Below are positions 1-12,800 of a DNA stretch of 64,000 nucleotides, one piece after another. Every line of letters begins with the position of its first letter. Positions within the stretch are counted from its first letter, which is position 1. The DNA lies in the NCBI GenBank assembly GCA_028023455.1, contig JAQFVV010006341.1, positions 2,048,001-2,112,000 of the forward strand, read 5' to 3'. Under the pieces are notes generated by a model that saw nothing but the letters and a program-made list of their open reading frames with translations, searched no databases and was not told where the DNA came from. Origin of the DNA: Epiperipatus broadwayi. Taxonomy: Eukaryota > Onychophora > Udeonychophora > Euonychophora > Peripatidae. A program made the translations under genes and the position numbers.

Positions 1-540
1 TGGATAGGATATAAGAAATAAACAAAGAATAGCTGATTTAGAAATAAATGTATTTGTGGAGAGAGAATGGGTCTGTAAAATTAATGGGAAGCTAGTTACT
101 AACAAATGCAATAGAGAAGAAAGAGTCAAGAAAATTTATAAATGGATAGTAAGAAAAGAAGAAATTTTTAAAATTAGATATTTGAATATGCAAGATTGGT
201 AGGAGACCAGAAAAGTGGCTGGAATTTAACAAAGTTAAAAATGAAGAGCTTGAGATATTATCAGTAGTGGAAACACATCTAACAGAAGAAGAACCTATGT
301 TGGAAGACTTGGTATGGCAGGGTATAAATAGAAAAGAAAAGGGGTGGTGGTATAGGAGTTATGTCAAAGAAATGTTTAAATATGTTAAGTGTCAAGAACA
401 TTTGTGGTTTGAAATAAGATTAGGAAGACAAGAATGAATGATGGTTATAGTCTGTATATGGCCACTGGGGATAGTCAAACTATAATGGAGTGGAATAGTA
501 GCACATAGGAATGCCTAGTTAAGGATACACAGAGTTTCAA

Positions 541-930
541 AAAAAGGGAAAGAAAGTAATGTTTTTAGGAGATATGAATGAACATATTGAAGAAATTGAT
601 GACATGGGTAACAAGAATGGACATCTTTTGAAACTTTTTTTTATCAGAGAGTGAATTTGAGCATTGAAAAATGGTTGTTGTTTTGGTGACATACATGCCA
701 CAGGATGTCATTGTTTTTTTTTGAAAAACAATAGATTATGAACATTCCCAACAACAACCTTGAAAATGTATCAAATATTCATGAGGAACAATACACATGG
801 TCTAGAAATTATATATTTCCCACAATAGATTATGCATTAGTAGAGAAAGAGGGAATGAATAAAGTACAGAAAATTAAAATATTTGATGTAATAGTGATCA
901 TAATTTCTTTATAAATAATGTGATGGAAAA
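541..930 (+). pseudogene. LINE APE-type endonuclease relic (C-terminal half)
   Basis: The frame at about 556-640 reads VMFLGDMNEHIEEIDD followed by NKNGHLLK. This matches the GDFN metal/DNA-contact motif and the following N-x-NG-x-LL pattern of APE-type LINE endonucleases. Near 800-860 it reads YTWSRNYIFPTIDYALVEK, the usual W...IDY element. Near 890-905 a shifted frame gives SDHNFF, the catalytic SDH motif. The domain nicks target DNA in intact LINEs. Here frameshifts and stops separate the motifs, so it is a relic. Matching motif order makes the family call firm; clade is not decided. Confidence 0.75.
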
Positions 931-1557
931 TAGTAATAAAAGTAGAAAGGATGGTGAAAGATGTGGATGGAGAATGAATGATAAGAATAAGTTAGAAAAA
1001 TATAAAATAAAAGTAGAAGAAATCATGGAAGAGTTTGCTGTGGATGAATATAAGAACTGGTGTGGTGAAATAGAAAAAGTGTCAAATAGGGTTTTAGGTG
1101 AGAGTATTCAGAAGAATAAAAAGAAAAGAAAAGTGAGAATTTTAGTAAGAAGTATAAAAGAGAGGTGAAATGCATGCAGAGAATCTAAATGTGCTATTAC
1201 AAACAAAGAAAATGAAAAAGATGTTAATATTAAATAGGAAAAGTATTTTAAAAAAAGAAGTTGGCTAAAATAGATAATTATAGAGAGAGAATGAAATTAA
1301 ATAGTAAAATATTGGAGGATATTAATAACAGTGGAAGAGATAGTTGTAAAAAATTTTGTAAATATATTAAAAGGAGGAATGTAGGGGGGAGAGGAATAAT
1401 ATTAGTAGATGATGAGGAAAAGAGTATAGCTTTAGATTACAATTAGAGACAATCTTAAATAAGTATATAATAAATATAGAAAAGATGTTAGATGTGAAGG
1501 ACATACTGATAACAAACAAAAGCATATACTAATGGAAATATTAGAGTTACAGAAAAT

Positions 1558-2545
1558 GAGTTGAATGAGGCAGAGAAGAAATTGAAAAGTGGAAAGGCAT
1601 GGATGGCAGCAGAGATGGTGTTAAATTTAGGAAATAGGGCAAAATTAAATCTATTATCATGTTTTAATAAGATGGTACAGAAGAGAGAATTTCCAGATAG
1701 CTGGAATAATATAAAAGTAAGGCTACTAGTTAAAGGAAAGGGTAAGGATTATAGAAAGTTAAACAATTGTAGTCCGATAGCGGTAACATCAGTGTTATAT
1801 AAAGTTTTTGTGTTGGTGGCTGGAAGAGTCACAAAGTGGATTGAAGAAAATAATAGTGAAAAAAAGGTGAGGAGGTTTTAGATTAGATAGTCATATAGGA
1901 GATAGTTTATTTTTAGTCACACATCTTATAGATATGAGTAGGAATACAGGTAGTCAGTTATATATGGTCTTTATAGATATAGAGAAGGCATATGATAGAA
2001 TAAATAGAAATAGATTATCGGTAAGTTTAGTAAATTTGAGAATGAATGGAGCTTTAGTAGATCTTATTAAGAGATTGTATGAAAATAATTACTATACATA
2101 TCAATTAGGAAATATAGAATCAGTTTAAGTTAAAAAATGGGATGGGACTAAGGCAAGGATGTCTATGGCAGCTATTTTGTTTTTGTTATATTTGAGAGAA
2201 ATGGAGAGAACAATAGAAAGATTAGGAAGAGAGATAGAGATATGATTAATAGGTGGCAAGGGAATATATACATTATCTGATCTTTTATTTGCTGATGATA
2301 TATTCTTATGCACAGAAAATAGTGAAGATATGGAAATTATGTTGAAGATATGCACAAGGGTGGGTAAAGAGATGGGTATTAAATTTAATGAAGAAAAATC
2401 AAAAGTAGTGATGATAAATGCTGGGGAAAGAGAAGAGAAAGAATTTTTATTGGGGGATATAAAGTTAAATGTGGTGAATAGGGATAACTATTTAGGAATT
2501 GTCTTAAGGAATTGGAGAAATTGCTTGGATGAATAGAAGAAAAAA
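1558..2545 (+). pseudogene. LINE reverse transcriptase relic
   Basis: Reverse transcriptase core split over at least three frames. About 1561-1878 gives the N-terminal motifs (LKSGKAWMAAEMV, FPDSWNNIKVRLLVKGKGKD, then a YRPI-like NCSPIAV and YKVF). About 1870-1935 continues in another frame with GGFRLDSHIGDSLF, the motif 2 region. About 1970-2008 carries motif A as FIDIEKAYDRINR. About 2281-2312 carries motif C as LLFADDIFL, with both catalytic aspartates retained. KSKVVMINA (about 2398-2425) and YLGI (about 2488) are the following motif D and thumb elements. The motif B region (about 2135-2200) is damaged. Order and spacing fit LINE RTs well. Confidence 0.85.
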
Positions 2546-3108
2546 TTGATAAATGAAGCAAAGAAAGTAAAAGAACTGATAAAGAAATTAACAGTGTTTT
2601 CATACAATAAATATGATCTAGCAAGAATTGTATGGGAGTGGCATTGGTGGGTTAACTTATGATAATGATATATTATGTGTTAGTAAAGGAGTGTTAAATT
2701 TCTAGAAAAAGTACAAAGAGAAGTAGGAAGACATGCATTAGATGCCGATGTGTGGATGGCAAAGGAGGCATTTCAAGGTGAAATGGGATGGTCGTTTTTA
2801 TATGAGAAAAGAAAAATGAAAATGTTAGAATAGATTGCAATTTATGGATAATTAGAGAATGGCCAAAATAGTATTTAATTGGATTATGAGTAAAAGACAG
2901 GCAACAAGATGGGTGAGAAGGATAGTACAGTATGCAGAAGATTTGAATAAAGTCTTTATTTCAGTATACTTATACAAAATGTGGGATGATTGTGTTAGGA
3001 GAATTGTTGAGGGTTATAGTGGCAAAGAAAGGGATAGAAGAATAGATACATTAATAAAAAATAGGGAGATGGAGAACTAGTATGGAGAGTAAAGAGTTTA
3101 AATATATT

Positions 3109-3116
3109 GTGATGAT
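3109..3116. repeat. Left target-site duplication of the 3117-14008 complex
   Basis: The 8 bases GTGATGAT directly precede the left terminus GGTGCTGATATAG. The 8 bases after the right terminus (14009-14016) are GTGATGAC, 7 of 8 identical. This is the pattern left by an 8-bp target duplication. It implies that the whole 10.9-kb block behaves as one insertion. Confidence 0.7.
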
Positions 3117-3360
3117 GGTGCTGATATAGTACGCGCTCGGCGACCGTTTTGAATTTGAAAACAGCCAAAAACATTGCTGGCACATGCAAGCGATAAATGT
3201 CATCGACTAGAAACACTCATTTTTTTAAAACATAAATCGCCTGAGGCACTATAATTAAAAAAGGTGTTGGGAAGATACTACACTTAAAAAAATTGCGGAA
3301 ACCGTCACATTAAATAGCCTAAGGTTATACTGTCAAAAAAAGTGCGGGAAAAGAAAAACA
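3117..3360 (+). repeat. Terminal block, copy 1 (outer left inverted repeat)
   Basis: Starts GGTGCTGATATAGTACGCGC and continues through recognisable words such as CTGGCACATGCAAGCGATAA and AAATCGCCTGAGGCA, then CACATTAAATAGCCTAAGG. The same series recurs from 4936 and 9833 and, inverted, ends at 14008. Confidence 0.85.
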
Positions 3361-4075
3361 GGTGAAAATTAAAAAATACTTTAAAATAAACCAAAAATGC
3401 TAATTTATATATATATAGTCATAATCAAACATTGCAATATTTACAAAAACCCGTTAAAATATAGCGATCACTAGAAAAATAATAAATGCTATTTTAAAAA
3501 TATCAGTCCGGTCTATCAACGCTATATAGTAAATCAGTCTTATAATTTTAAAAAACAATATTTAAAAACTGTAATGCTATAAATCAGACATTGAGTTGTA
3601 ACGTCACATTGAATAGCCAAAGGTTATACTATGGAAAAAAAGTGCGGGAAAAGAAAAAGGTGAAAATTAAAAAATACTTTAAAATAAATCAAAAACGCTA
3701 ATTTATATATATATATAGTCATAATCAAACATTACTTTAAAATAAACCAAAAACGCTAATATATATAGTGATGATAATCAAATATTGCAATCATAAATCT
3801 CAAAAGATTAACCCTATGTCAAGGCATTTTTTAAAAAAAAAAATCGTAAATGATATTTACAAAAACCCATTAAAATATAGCGATCATTAGAAAAATAATA
3901 AATGCTATTTTAAAAATATCAGCATTTATTTAAGTAAATTTTTACCAATATTTTAAGAATTTTAAAAAAATTACCAACTTCCTGTATGGATGGATGGTCG
4001 TCCGCTCAGGCTAAATTTGGTTCTTCCTAGATCTCTTCATTACTGCGACACCACAAGCCATCAGCAAATTATACT

Positions 4076-4935
4076 TTTAAGATTTAGGTTTATTACTTTA
4101 AAGAAGATGCCAGTAAAAGTAATGTATTCAGGAAATATCGCAGCTTAATATGGTCTCTTTCAAATTTATTTTTACGTGTGACGTAAGATAATTTCTAAGA
4201 ATGATGATTAGGGATTGCCTTTGTCTTACTAAGATAAAAGGGCTAAGTTAAGAAGTTTAATAATAGAAAGCAAAACTTTCAAATTTTAAAAACAGCTGTA
4301 AACAAACTAATGGACTTTTATGCCTCAAGTCTAATAGTAAGCCAATGCAATAGAGGAATAAAATTTATTATAAATATATTTATAATAAATTAATGATTTA
4401 AAAATATAATCGCACTGTAATAAATTACAAGTCATAATTTCTACTCGTATATATATATGTGTGTGTGTGTGTGCCGATGCATCTTCTTTAAAGTGTTAAA
4501 ACTTAAATCTTAAAACTAATACATGTATCGGCACACATATATAGGTATATGTATATACGAGTAGAAATTATGACTTGTTATTTATTACAGTGCGATTATA
4601 TTTTTAAATCATTAATTTATTATAAATATATTTATAATAAATTTTATTCCCCCTATTGCATTGGCTTACTATTAGGCTTGAGGCATAAAAGTCCATTAGT
4701 TTGTTTACAGCTGTTTTTAAAATTTGAAAGTTTTGCTTTCTATTATTAAACTTCTTAACTTTGCCCTTTTATCTTAGTAAGACAAAAGGCAATCCCTAAT
4801 CACCATCCTTAGAAATTATCTTACATCGCACGTAAAAATAAATTTTGAAAGAGACCATATCAAGCTGCGATATTTCCTGAATACATTAATTTTACTGGCA
4901 TCTTCTTTAAAGTAATAAACCTAAATCTTAAAAGT
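4076..4935. repeat. Palindrome 1 of the complex
   Basis: The left arm begins with AAGATTTAGGTTTATTACTT and the right arm ends with its reverse complement just before 4936. The centre near 4500 holds a short inner hairpin (GTGTGCCGATGCAT against ATGTATCGGCACAC) next to a TG microsatellite. Equivalent palindromes are centred near 9400 and 11675. A 66-codon open frame on the right arm (4549-4749) is not conserved as protein and is an incidental frame. Confidence 0.8.
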
Positions 4936-5170
4936 GGTGCTGATATAGTATGCGCTTGGCGGATGTTTTGAATTTGAAAACAGCCAAAAACACTGCTGGC
5001 ACATGCAAGCGATAAATGTCATCGACTAGAAACACTCATTTTTAAAAACATAAATCGCCTGAGGCATTATAATTAAAAAAGGTGTTGGGAAGGGACTACA
5101 CTTAAAAAAATTGCGAGAAACCATCACATTAAATAGCCTAAGGTGTTACTATCAAAAAAAAGTGCGGGAA
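4936..5170 (+). repeat. Terminal block, copy 2 (internal)
   Basis: Begins GGTGCTGATATAGTATGCGC immediately after the end of palindrome 1. It is an internal copy in the same orientation as the outer left terminus. It opens the second unit (4936-9832), which is interrupted by the solo LTR at 6000-8622. Confidence 0.8.
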
Positions 5171-5999
5171 AAGAAAAAGAGGTGAAAATTAAAAAATACT
5201 TTAAAATAAACCAAAAACGCTAATTTATATATATATAGTCATAATCAAACATTGCAATATTTACAAAAACCCGTTAAAATATAGCGATCACTAGAAAAAT
5301 GATAAATGCTATGTTAAAAATATCAGTCCGGTCTATCAACACAATATACTAAATCAGTATTATAATTTTAAAAAACAATATTGAGTCATAATCAAACATT
5401 GCAATAGTAAAACCGTCACATTAAATAGCCTAAGGTGATACTATAAAAAAAAAATGCAGGAAAAGAAAAAGAGGTGAAAATTAAAAAATACTTTAAAATA
5501 AACCAAAAACGCTAATTTATATATATAGTCATAATCAAACATTGCAATATTTACAGAAATCCGTTAAAATATAGCGATCACTAGAAAAATAATATAATGC
5601 TATAAATCAAACATTACTTTAAAATAAATCAAAAACGCTAACATATATAATGATGGTAATCAAATATTGCAATCGTAAATCTCAAAAGATTAACCCTATG
5701 TTAAGGCATTTTTTAAAAAAAAAATCGTAAATGATATTTACAACAACCCGTTAAAATATAGCGATCATTAGAAAAATAATTTAAAAATATCAGTCCAGTC
5801 TATCAACGCTATATAGTAAATCAGTATTATAATTTTAAAAAACAATATTTAAAAACTATAATGCTATAAATCAAACATTGAGTTGTAACGTCACATTGAA
5901 TAGCCAAAGGTTATACTATGGAAAAAAAGTGCGGGAAAAGAAAAAGATGAAAATTAAAAAATACTTTAAAATAAACCAAAAACGGTAATTTTTATATAT

Positions 6000-8622
6000 T
6001 GAAGCAGTCGATGTCTAATCATCATCGAGCTTCACCATGTACACTAACCTCCTGTGGGGCATGCAATTCAGACCTCATTGTAAATATATGCCATTCACCC
6101 ACACACTATGCATAATGATAGGAGAAATTAGTAAAAATTAATTATGTTTAGTAAAGTAAAACAGTAGTGTGCATGATGCATATATATATATGAACGGAGC
6201 AATCATTTTATTAATATTTATTGCTGAAAAATTAAATGTTGTCTATACAATTGTAAATCTTTTTATATATGTGTGTATTTCAAGCGTTGGAATGTAGAAA
6301 CAATGTAAAATGGGGAAGGCTCAAAATACCGAAATTATCCTTATCGATAATCAGATTTTCGTTAATTAAAATTATAAATCTTAAAATTCTTTTGTTCGTT
6401 TGTTTTCAAATCTTTAAAAATCTATCAAATGGTATTTTGAGCCTTATCTGTTTTAAAAATATTTTACTAATTAAATTTTTTTAAGAGATTACAGAAATAG
6501 CTGTGGGCAACTGAGATTGCGTTCTTGGCGGGAAAAAAATGTAACTTTTCAGACCATGAAATAAGAGTCATTTGAGTTTGGTTGTTTTTTTTCGGTCAGG
6601 TTAGTTTCGAAGCGTTTTAGGACCTTAAAAAATTTTAAGTTATCAACTGAGGGTCAGTGCTATAAACTGTGAGTAGAAAAGAAGTACCTTTCTCTCTTTT
6701 TCTCAGAAAACTGTCTATCCTAATGCCATCAAGTTTCCATCTGTTTGACTGACCCATGCAGGATGGCTGTATAATTGCCAAGCTGATTGCCTGCTGTTCG
6801 TAGGTGACCTCACCTGGTGTAGAGCTGCCTTAATAAGTAATCCTTTTGTGATATGTAATTCAACCTTCAAATTTTCATTCATATATTCATTTATGAGTTT
6901 TTATTAATTCTCTTAAACTCTCTCTCTGTAGGAATTTTAACTTACCTTTCACGCTTAATTTGTGTTATATAACTTTGTGCGGTTCCATTAATATTTAATT
7001 TGTTTTGTTTAATATATATATCTATAATTGATTTTCTTTAATATGCCAACAACCAAACTAGCAAGTTTTAAAGGGGGGGGGGATAATTGTTTAATTTGGA
7101 AAGAAGCGGGAGCTTCATTTAATATCTATCGATAAAGTTTCGTTTATTTAAAATTGAAATCGCTCGCTAGGTTGGTTTTATATTTACTTCTGTTATTAAC
7201 GTATTGTCGCCCGTAAGGCTAATTCCACCGGTTAATACGTATATGGGAATCGAAATTAAATAAAAATTTTTTGTTAATTTGACATTGTAGTTAAAGAGTT
7301 ATTGTCAGAATGATTCTTTATTTAAGTATATTATTGCTCAGAAGCCAAACCATTTACAGGTTTTCAAATAAAGAAAGTATATTAAGTTTCCTGTGCATGT
7401 ATAACGCTGCTGGCCGACCTTCCACACTTCGATTTCTATATTGGGTTAGTTCTCAAAATCGTTCGTAATCAGGGACGCTCCTTCCTGTGGAACGCGAGGT
7501 GTATAGGGTTTTGATTGTGCTGCAGAAGTTCCATATAGCTGTCTGGGTCTCAAACCAAGGGCGAATGTATCACCCCTTTTTCAGTATAAAATGTCTTAAA
7601 ATGATGAAGAATCCAAAGTACCATAAGATTCGTATTCCTCTAATAGTATGCCAGCATTATTAGTGTTTTAATTAATAGATTTATGCCTGCTTGACCTTTT
7701 ATTAGGTGGTGGAAAAATAATGATTCATTCTTGAAATGCGCTACACGTCAATTAATTATTGTGTTTATTTTGAGACTGCTTTCCTTGACAATCTTAATTG
7801 ATTCCCATAGACGTAACCAAATTTTTATTAATTATTATATCATGTATTCTCGTTAATGTAGTGCATGGTTTGTTTCTTATTTATAAAAGACGTTTCTTCC
7901 AAACAATACCAATAAAAGTACACAAAATGGTTTTCATAAGATAGATAAATGATTATAATTGGATATATTGCCTGTTTATCAAATAAATCATTTATTACTA
8001 AACATGTCACGACCTTTTATATTCATTTTTCGGCATCCACAACGTCCATTTAGTAAAATATTATTAAATTGGTATATTAACTCCGCACAAGCTATAACAC
8101 AATCCATAAAATGATATTTGTTAAATAATTACTTAAATAATTATTGTAAATGCGATTTATAAAAACAAATCCCAAGTTTTGTAAATAGACAATATCATCA
8201 CAAGCATGAAACATTTTGTAACATATATATGCGTTTTCAATAGTTTATTAAATATATAATTTCATGTGAATCCTGGTTTGTTTTGAATTATTTTCTAATG
8301 AGTATTTATAATTATTTTCCTTGACTAATAACTTAGCATTAATAAATAACTATAATAACTGTAATGACTGGGGCTATTCCGACCTCGATCATCATCATCA
8401 GTCTGATCTTATGCTCTACCGCTTTGCTTCTGGGCACGGATTTAAATAATTCTACTGTGTCATCAGAATGGTTGTTTGTTGGGTCAGAGATTCGAAGAAT
8501 GGGCAAATAGGTTAGAATTCAGGATTGCTCCAGACCTGTGTATCTCAAGCATGATAGGATTCAAGGTACTTTTGCTTAGGATTTGAATTTTGTTAAGCGA
8601 GCATACTATTTTGACCGGTACA
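6000..8622 (+). mobile_element. Solo LTR, 2.6 kb, nested in the repeat complex
   Basis: This block interrupts the repeat array: the array motif runs up to 5999 and resumes at 8623. It starts TGAAGCAGTCGATG and ends GACCGGTACA, so it has TG...CA ends. It is flanked by ATAT on both sides, compatible with a 4-bp target duplication, although the site is itself AT-repetitive. Its last ~60 bases (TTTTGCTTAGGATTTGAATT through the ACA end) align with the end of the block at 33528-36523. There is no internal region, so it is read as a solo LTR left by LTR-LTR recombination. The 71-codon frame at 6269-6484 has no recognisable content. Confidence 0.62.
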
Positions 8623-8984
8623 ATATATATAGTCATAATCAAACATTACTTTAAAATAAACCAAAAACGCTAATATATATAGTGATGATAATCAAATATT
8701 GCAATCGTAAATCTCAAAAGATTAACCCTATGTCAAGGCATTTTTTTAAAAAAAAAATCGTAAATGATATTTACAAAAACCCACTAAAATATAGCGATCA
8801 TTAGAAAAATAATAAATGCTATTTTAAAAATAGCATTTATTTAAGTAATTTTTTACCAATATTTTAAGAATTTTAAAAAAATTACCCACTTCCTGTATGG
8901 ATGGGTGGTCGTCCGCTCAGGCTAAATTTGGTTCTTCCTAGATCTCTTCATTACTGCAACACCACAAGCCATCAGCAAATTATA

Positions 8985-9832
8985 CTTTTAAGATTTAGGT
9001 TTATTACTTTAAAGAAGATGCCAGTAAAATTAATGTATTCAGGAAATATCGCAGCTTGATATGGTCTCTTTCAAATTTATTTTTACGTGTGACGTAAGAT
9101 AATTTCTAAGAATGATGATTAGGGATTGCCTTTTGTCTTACTAAGATAAAAGGGCTAAGTTAAGAAGTTTAATAATAGAAAGCAAAACTTTCAAATTTTA
9201 AAAACAGCTGTAAACAAACTAATGAACTTTTATGCCTCAAGGCTAATAGTAAGGCAATGCAATAGAGGAATAAAATTTATTATAAATATATTTATAATAA
9301 ATTAATGATTTAAAAATATAATCGTACTATAATAAATTACAAGTCATAGTTTCTACTTATATATATATGTGCCTATGCATCTTCTTTAAAGTGTTAAAAC
9401 TTAAATCTTAAAACTAATACATGTATCGGCACACATATATAGGTATATGTATATACGAGTAGAAATTATGACTTGTTATTTATTACAGTGCGATTATATT
9501 TTTAAATCATAAATTTATTATAAATATATTTATAATAAATTTTATTCCCCCTATTGCATTGGCTTACTATTAGGCTTGAGGCATAAAAGTCCATTACTTT
9601 GTTTACAGCTGTTTTTAAAATTTGAAAGTTTTGCTTTCTATTATTAAACTTCTTAACTTTGCCCTTTTATCTTAGTAAAACAAAAGGCAATCCCTAATCA
9701 CCATTCTTAGAAATTATCTTACATCACACGTAAAAATAAATTTGAAAGAGACCATATCAAGCTGCGATATTTCCTGAATACATTAATTTTACTGGCATCT
9801 TCTTTAAAGTAATAAACCTAAATCTTAAAAGT
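8985..9832. repeat. Palindrome 2 of the complex
   Basis: Second copy of the palindrome, centred near 9400. It is closely similar to palindrome 1 but has lost most of the TG microsatellite at its centre. It ends at the same base as palindrome 1 does, directly before a GGTGCTGATATAG block. Confidence 0.8.
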
Positions 9833-12800
9833 GGTGCTGATATAGTATGCGCTTGGCGGCCGTTTTGAATTTGAAAACAGCCAAAAACACTGCTGGCACA
9901 TGCAAGCGATAAATGTCATCGACTAGAAACACTCATTTTTTAAAAACATAAATCGCCTGAGGCATTATAATTAAAAAAGGTGTTGGGAAGTTAAAAAAAT
10001 TGTGGGAAACCGTCACATTAAATAGCCTAAGGTGATACTATCAAAAAAAGTGGGGGAAAAGAAAAAGGGGTGAAAATTAAAAAATACTATAAAATAACCA
10101 AAAACGCTAATTTATATATATATAGTCATAATCAAACATTGCAATATTTACAAAAACCCGTTAAAATATAGCGATTACTAGAAAAATAATAAATGCTATT
10201 TTAAAAATATCAGTCTAGTCTATCAACGCTATATACTAAATCAGTATTATAATTTTAAAAAACCATATTTAGTCATAATCAAACATTGCAATACTAAAAC
10301 TGTCACATTAAGTAGCCTAAGGTGATACTATCAAAAAAAAATGCGGGAAAAGAAAAAGAGGTGAAAATTAAAAAATACTTTAAAATAAACCAAAAACGCT
10401 AATCTATATATATAGTCATAATCAAACATTGCAATAATTACAAAAATCCGTTAAAATATAGCAATCACCAGAAAAATAATATAATGCTATAAATCAAACA
10501 TTACTTTAAAATAAACCAAAAACGCTAATATATATAATGATGATAATCAAATATTGCTATCGTAAATCTCAAAAGATTAACCCTATGTTAAGGCATTTTT
10601 TTAAAAAAAAATTGTAAATGATATTTACAACAACCCGTTAAAATATAGCGATCATTAGAAAAATAAATGCTATTTTAAAAATATCAGTCCGGTCTATCAA
10701 TGGTATATAGTAAATCAGTATTATAATTTTAAAAAACAATATTTAAAAACTATAATGCTATAAATCAAATATTGAGTTGCAACGTCACATTGAATAGCCA
10801 AAGTTTATACTATGGAGAAAAAAAGTGCGGGAAAAGAAATAGGTGAAAATTATAAAATACTTTAAAATAAACCAAAAATGCTAATTTTTATATATATATA
10901 GTCATAATCAAACATTACTTTAAAATAAACCAAAAACGCTAATATATATAGTGATGATAATCAAATATTGCAATCATAAATCTCAAAAGATTAACCCTAT
11001 GTCAAGGCATTTTTTTAAAAAAAAATCGTAAATGATATTTACAAAAACCCATTAAAATATAGCGATCATTAGAAAAATAATAAATGCTATTTTAAAAATA
11101 TCAGCATTTATTTAAGTAATTTTTTACCAATATTTTAAGAATTTTTAAAAAATTACCAACTTCCTGTATGGATGGATGGTCATACGCTCAGGCTAAATTT
11201 GGTTCTTCCTAGATCTCTTCATTACTGCAACACCACAAGCCATCAACAAATTATACTTTTAAGATTTCGGTTTATTACTTTAAAGAAGATGCCAGTAAAA
11301 GTAATGTATTCAGGAAATATCGCAGCTTGATATGGTCTCTTTCAAATTTATTTTTACGTGTGACGTAAGATAATTTCTAAGAATGATGATTAGGGATTGC
11401 CTTTTGTCTTACTAAGATAAAAGGGCTAAGTTAAGAAGTTTAATAATAGAAAGCAAAACTTTCAAATTTTAAAAACAGTTGTAAACAAACTAATGAACTT
11501 TTATGCCTCAAGGCTAATAGTAAGGCAATGCAATAGAGGAATAAAATTTATTATAAATATATTTATAATAAATTAATGGTTTAAAAATATAATCGTACTG
11601 TAATAAATTACAAGTCATAGTTTCTACTTGTATATATATAATGTGTGCCGATGCATCTTCTTTAAAGTGTTAAAACTTAAATCTTAAAACTAATACATGT
11701 ATCGGCACACATATATAGGTATATGTATATACGAGTAGAAATTATGACTTGTTATTTATTACAGTGCGATTATATTTTTAAATCATTAATTTATTATAAA
11801 TATATTTATAATAAATTTTATTCCTCTATTGCATTGGCTTACTAGTAGGCTTGAGGCATAAAAGTTCATTAGTTTGTTTACAGCTGTTTTTGAAATTTGA
11901 AAGTTTTGCTTTCTATTATTAAACTTCTTAACTTAGCCCTTTTATCTTAGTAAGACAAAAGGCAATCCCTAATCATCATTCTTAGAAATTATCTTACGTC
12001 ACATGTAAAAATAAATTTGAAAGAGACCATATCAAGCTGCGATATTTCCTGAATACATTAATTTTACTGGCATCTTCTTTAAAGTAATAAACCTAAATCT
12101 TAAAAGTATAATTTGCTGATGGCTTGTGGTGTTGCAGTAATGAAGAGATCTAGGAAGAACCAAATTTAGCCTGAGCGGACGACCATCCATCCATACAGGA
12201 AGTTGGTAATTTTTTTGAAATTCTTAAAATATTGGTAAAAAATTACTTAAATAAATGCTGATATTTTTAAAATAGCATTTATTATTTTTCTAATAATCGC
12301 TATATTTTAACGGGTTTTTGTAAACATCATTTATGATTTTTTTTTTTTTAAAAATGCCTTGACATAGGGTTAATCTTTTGAGATTTACGATTGCAATATT
12401 TGATTATCATCACTATATATATTAGCGTTTTTGGTTTATTTTAAAGTAATGTTTGATTATGACTATATATATATATAAATTAGCGTTTTTGGTTTATTTT
12501 AAAGTATTTTATAATTTTCACCTTTTTCTTTTCCCGCACTTTTTTTTCCATAGTATAACCTTTGGCTATTCAATGTGACGTTACAACTCAATGTTTGATT
12601 TATAGCATTATAGTTTTTAAATATTGTTTTTTAAAATTATAATACTGATTTACTATATAGCGTTGATAGACCGGACTGATATTTTTAAAATAGCATTTAT
12701 TATTTTTCTAATGATCGCTATATTTTAACGGGTTGTTGTAAATATCATTTACGATTTTTTTTTTAAAAAATGCCTTAACATAGGGTTAATCTTTTGAGAT

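Larger units (their letters stand above)
1..3116 (+). mobile_element. Decayed LINE (non-LTR retrotransposon), truncated by window start
   Basis: Plus-strand remnant of an endonuclease-type LINE that would have copied itself by target-primed reverse transcription. In order it shows an APE-type endonuclease relic (about 541-930), an RT (about 1558-2545) and a C-terminal tail (about 2590-3110). The reading frame is broken by many stops and frameshifts, so it is not functional. The 5' end lies outside the window. The coding-like signal stops where the repeat complex at 3117 begins, so that complex was inserted into, or next to, the LINE. The strong purine bias of the plus strand over this stretch is typical of a LINE sense strand. 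The clade was not resolved. Confidence is high that it is a LINE. Confidence 0.88.

Noticed and set aside
4549-4749. 66-codon plus-strand frame in palindrome 1
   Set aside because: The matching stretches of the other two palindromes do not preserve it as protein, and it covers the arm of an inverted repeat.
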